Part shown: positions 60,764-62,961 of the stretch, piece after piece
Layout: the number at the start of each line of letters is the position of its first letter
Position numbering within the stretch: the first letter of the stretch is position 1
Source of the DNA: JAQBDA01 sp041301185
Lineage (GTDB): Bacteria; Chloroflexota; Anaerolineae; Anaerolineales; UBA4823
Reading direction: 5' to 3'
Assembly: GCA_041301185.1 (NCBI GenBank)
Contig: JBFYSV010000198.1
Location: 1-62,961 of the forward strand
DNA length: 62,961 nucleotides
Translations under genes and position numbers: made by a program
The notes under the pieces: model-generated
Databases searched by the model: none
The model's input: the letters and a program-made list of their open reading frames with translations, nothing else
Told to the model about the DNA's origin: nothing

Positions 60764-61753
60764 TCATGAGGTGCGCAGCTCGACGATATCCCCGTCCTGG
60801 AGCACATAATCACGCTGCACCATCTGCCCGTCGAACATCGTGCTCCCCCACACACGGGCAGTTTTCAGTTTGTCGTAAAAATCGCGGTGGATCTTGGCTG
60901 CCAGGTCAATCACGGTGCTGCCTCTCTTCAGAGCAAAGGGCTTCTCCAGGTCGGCCTCCTTTCCGGGAGGCTTGGCATAGACCCGGATGATATCCAGCTT
61001 CTCATAAACCAGGCGTTTATAAGTTTCTAAATTCCTGCCTGTTACTGCTGAGACTGGCAGCATCTGCCACTCTTCTTCCAGCAGCTCGCAACAAACCTCG
61101 AACAGTTCATCCATGCTCTCGTCATCACACTTATTGACCAGGATAACGACGGGAATGAACGCCATGCGCGTTCCTTCGGGATAGTTTCCTTTGTGCTGCA
61201 AGGGCGCGATATGGTGTTCTTCCAACAAGGTGAGCATATCCTCCATCTGCTGGAGCGGATCTGCCTGCAGGTCGAGCATCAGCAGGGTAAGATCAGCCCG
61301 GCGGATCAGATCAAACAATCCCGGTTCCACAAAATCCCTGTCCAAAGGCGGGGTATCAACCAGCTGGATCTGGATGTTCTCCACCAGCATCATGCCTGGG
61401 GTGGGCTTCCAGGTGGTGTAGGGTGCCTCAGAAACCTCTGGGGTGGCATTGGTCAAGGAGACCACCAGCGCCGATTTGCCGACATTGGTCGGTCCGATCA
61501 GCACTACCTGTCCAGCGCCTTCCCGCTCGATATGGAAAGCCGATTGGTGCGTGCCGTGCTTTTTATGCGTTTGCGCTTCTTCCCTCAGCCTGGATAGCTG
61601 GCGGCGAAGGTCGGCGCGCAGTTTATCGGTCCCTTTATGCTTGGGGACGATGCTAATCATTTCCTCCAGCAGAGCGATCTTCTCAGCCGGGGATTCGGCC
61701 TCACGCAAGCGCTTTTCAACCCGGAAATAATCGGGCGGCAGGTTGGTAGGCAT
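60764..61753 (-). CDS. TGS-domain GTPase (DRG/Obg-like)
   Basis: 329 residues. An N-terminal helical region (EKRLREAESPAEKIALLEEM) precedes the G domain: G1 IGPTNVGKSALV, G3 VDTPPL, G4 LVNKCD. G5 is probably in the following VSAVTG. The C-terminal TGS domain (about 250-329) contains LKRGSTVIDLAAKIHRDF and ends YVLQDGDIVELRTS. The family binds ribosomes or RNA; its role in bacteria is poorly defined. G3 has Pro-Pro instead of the usual DxxG. Confidence 0.9.
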   Translation of the reverse strand: MPTNLPPDYFRVEKRLREAESPAEKIALLEEMISIVPKHKGTDKLRADLRRQLSRLREEAQTHKKHGTHQSAFHIEREGAGQVVLIGPTNVGKSALVVSLTNATPEVSEAPYTTWKPTPGMMLVENIQIQLVDTPPLDRDFVEPGLFDLIRRADLTLLMLDLQADPLQQMEDMLTLLEEHHIAPLQHKGNYPEGTRMAFIPVVILVNKCDDESMDELFEVCCELLEEEWQMLPVSAVTGRNLETYKRLVYEKLDIIRVYAKPPGKEADLEKPFALKRGSTVIDLAAKIHRDFYDKLKTARVWGSTMFDGQMVQRDYVLQDGDIVELRTS

Positions 61754-61788
61754 ACAATTCTATTTTACTCTCACCGGCAGAAAGTGAA

Positions 61789-61822
61789 AGTACCTGTCCG
61801 CAAAGAAATGCGAACAGGTACT
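61789..61822 (-). terminator. terminator-like hairpin after the second META lipoprotein gene
   Basis: AGTACCTGTCCGC and GCGAACAGGTACT pair with one mismatch around an eight-base loop. On the minus strand TTTCACTTT follows. It lies between the lipoprotein gene and the downstream GTPase start, so it may separate the two. Confidence 0.6.
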
Positions 61823-61889
61823 GGGATGATCGATAGAATTGTTGCTTACTCTCTCTTCCAGGATCTGGAAAAGAGATGATCATGCAAGA

Positions 61890-62696
61890 TTACGGCTGCG
61901 CTGACAGGTAATAGGCTACCGGGAGGTACTGGTCATCTGCCAGATAAAGAATTACACCCAGGCTGACGAACTTGGTTGCCTTAGGTAATGAAGCCAGGTA
62001 CTGTGCCTCCTGTTCCATGATCCCTGCGGGATCTGAACACATCATCATGGTAGAAGCAGCCATGCCAATCGTAATTGAGCTGCCATCTACCTCATACTGC
62101 GTGGTGTAATTATTGCAGCCGGCTGATCCAGACAGGCTGCCATCCTCGCCGAAATTGGCGCTGATCTCGGTGCCTTCCAGTACGGTAACAAAAGCACCCT
62201 GTCCGTTATTGAAGGCACTCAATTTCCAGGAAGTGCCTGAGATCCCGATCGGCGGCATCAAGGAAAATACCGCCGTCAGGCTGTCATCCGGATTGCTAAG
62301 GGTCAACTTCTCCGCGGCCATCTGGGCGCTAGATGCCTTCGTAATGGTCTGCACGAGAGCCTCTTCCTGGACTGTCAGAGCCTCGGGACAGGTGAAAGAG
62401 GTTACAACATTGACGGTTATATCCACACTACTGCCCGAGGTCTGGTAATTGCCATTGACAATATTGCAGCCGGTGAAACCCAACACCCCTCCCTGACCGC
62501 TGAAAAACAATATCGCCTCTTGATCGCTGGAAGCAGGGACATTATTCACCGACTCCAGTTTCCAAGTCGTATCCGTCAAATTGAGGCTGGTAGCTTCTGT
62601 TGTTGGAGCAGCAGGAGCAGCACAGGCTGCCAGCGCCAAGACCAGAAGCAAGCCGGCGATCACGCTACTCATTCGGAAAAGGTATGAATTGGTCAT
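61890..62696 (-). CDS. lipoprotein with two META domains (paralogue)
   Basis: 268 residues. Lipobox LALAAC (Cys25) followed by an Ala/Pro/Thr linker. First META domain: LTDTTWKLESVNN, GFTGCNIVNGNYQTSG, FTCPEAL. Second: ISGTSWKLSAFNNGQG, LSGSAGCNNYTTQYEVDGSSI, MMCSDPAGIMEQEAQYL. The second domain is very like that of the lipoprotein at 59.9 kb (shared SGTSW, GEDG, LSGSAGCNNYT), so the two arose by duplication. AGGAG precedes the ATG. Confidence 0.9.
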   Translation of the reverse strand: MTNSYLFRMSSVIAGLLLVLALAACAAPAAPTTEATSLNLTDTTWKLESVNNVPASSDQEAILFFSGQGGVLGFTGCNIVNGNYQTSGSSVDITVNVVTSFTCPEALTVQEEALVQTITKASSAQMAAEKLTLSNPDDSLTAVFSLMPPIGISGTSWKLSAFNNGQGAFVTVLEGTEISANFGEDGSLSGSAGCNNYTTQYEVDGSSITIGMAASTMMMCSDPAGIMEQEAQYLASLPKATKFVSLGVILYLADDQYLPVAYYLSAQP

Positions 62697-62723
62697 ATGA
62701 TCTCCTGTATAGTTTCATTTGAT

Positions 62724-62754
62724 GCTTAACCAAGCACATGATGCTTGATCAAGC
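62724..62754. promoter_or_regulatory. tandem palindromes upstream of the META lipoprotein gene
   Basis: GCTT-AACC-AAGC (62724-62735) and GCTT-GATC-AAGC (62743-62754), each preceded by TGAT, with 19 bases centre to centre. They lie 28-58 bases before the start codon. Spacing of nearly two helical turns suits cooperative binding of a dimeric regulator. Confidence 0.55.
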
Positions 62755-62759
62755 TAAAA

Positions 62760-62961
62760 ACTTTACTTACGAGAACTTGAATGGTTAAAACCAGGTTGTT
62801 GGTTTGTTTGCAGAACTGCGTTCGGCTTGATATAGGCAATTATAATGGCAAATCCAGGGGGGATCGAAGCAGTAGCTGAAGTATAGCAGCCCCAAGGGGG
62901 GAAAATGGGGGTTGACCCAGCATAGCTCGGCCCGGAGGGAGGGTAAGAACGAAGCAGTAGG
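62760..62961 (+). other. window-edge region without a recognised gene
   Basis: About 200 bases. A TATAAT at 62841-62846 could start a plus-strand transcript leaving the window; no good -35 pairs with it. The last 100 bases are G-rich with CGAAGCAGTAG repeated at 62865-62875 and 62950-62960. I could not assign it to a known RNA or protein; a structured RNA is possible but unsupported. Confidence 0.35.

Noticed and set aside
62813..62823. GAACTGCGTTC as a LexA box
   Set aside because: Again N3 instead of N4; no SOS gene is visible downstream.
62860..62961. SRP RNA, RNase P RNA or tmRNA at the right edge
   Set aside because: GAAGCAG recalls the SRP RNA core, but the full GGAAGGAAGCAGC loop and pairing are absent; no RNase P or tmRNA signatures.
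1..62961. CRISPR arrays, tRNAs, insertion sequences or prophage genes
   Set aside because: No regularly spaced repeats, cloverleaf-type sequences, terminal inverted repeats or transposase/integrase motifs were seen.

Overview
The window looks like a chromosomal segment of an anaerobic or facultative bacterium, most likely Chloroflexota (Anaerolineae-like). That placement is an inference. It rests on the LexA box type (GAAC-N4-GTTC), the diderm-style adaptor-plus-permease exporter, lipoproteins with paired META domains, a lamin-tail-domain secreted protein, and the mix of carbohydrate ABC transport with tungsten aldehyde:ferredoxin oxidoreductases. I see no rRNA, tRNA, CRISPR array, transposase, integrase or convincing origin. 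Base composition and coding style look uniform, so I see no obvious island.

Layout. (1) 1-6316, minus strand: one end of an exopolysaccharide locus with glycosyltransferases, an FkbM methyltransferase, a hexapeptide acyltransferase, and WecB/WecC for ManNAcA supply. (2) 6500-7457: lexA, with a LexA box inside the spacer of its own promoter. (3) 7510-13722, minus: a MacAB-like exporter (adaptor, FtsX-type permease, ATPase fused to a cyclic-nucleotide-binding-like domain) plus a lamin-tail protein. (4) 14098-16370: an XdhC-like protein facing a DUF166 / TM1367-like cyclophilin-fold pair. (5) 16610-34782, minus: a large sugar or sugar-acid catabolic supercluster. It holds a binding-protein ABC importer with two different ATPases and a small membrane protein, Zn- and SDR-type dehydrogenases, a DapA-family lyase, kinases, a KDPG aldolase, an ADC-like protein, an aldehyde dehydrogenase and an IclR regulator. 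(6) 34783-35066: a divergent control region with two good promoters, an IclR/KdgR-like palindrome and a 19-bp direct repeat. (7) 35067-50652, plus: a roughly 15.6-kb tightly packed run of cupin, KDG-kinase-like protein, hydroxyacid dehydrogenases, Fe-ADH, AOR, IorA-like protein, ferredoxin, KorABC, SucCD, MoaD, a second AOR and a second MoaD. It is followed by gntR, xylB, lutA and a lutB-lutC fusion. (8) 55974-62696: a DUF2867-type SDR protein, envelope proteins, a TGS GTPase and two paralogous META lipoproteins.

How the parts may work together (inference). The importer brings in a sugar or sugar acid, dehydrogenases and a lactonase-like propeller oxidise it, and a 2-keto-3-deoxy acid is formed. 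That acid could be phosphorylated and cleaved (KDG-kinase-like protein plus KDPG aldolase). It could also be dehydrated and oxidised (DapA-family enzyme plus aldehyde dehydrogenase) to 2-oxoglutarate. KorABC would then give succinyl-CoA plus reduced ferredoxin, and SucCD would yield succinate plus ATP. The two AORs, the IorA-like protein and the dedicated ferredoxin make this a ferredoxin-linked aldehyde/2-oxoacid module with substrate-level phosphorylation. It is the most interesting system in the window. Its two MoaD-like proteins carry residues beyond the usual terminal Gly-Gly. No sugar-acid dehydratase is present in the window, so the pathway is incomplete as seen here.

Start codons were moved inward from the longest reading frame wherever a ribosome binding site clearly marked a later start. 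All functional calls rest on motif recognition by eye; no database search was run.
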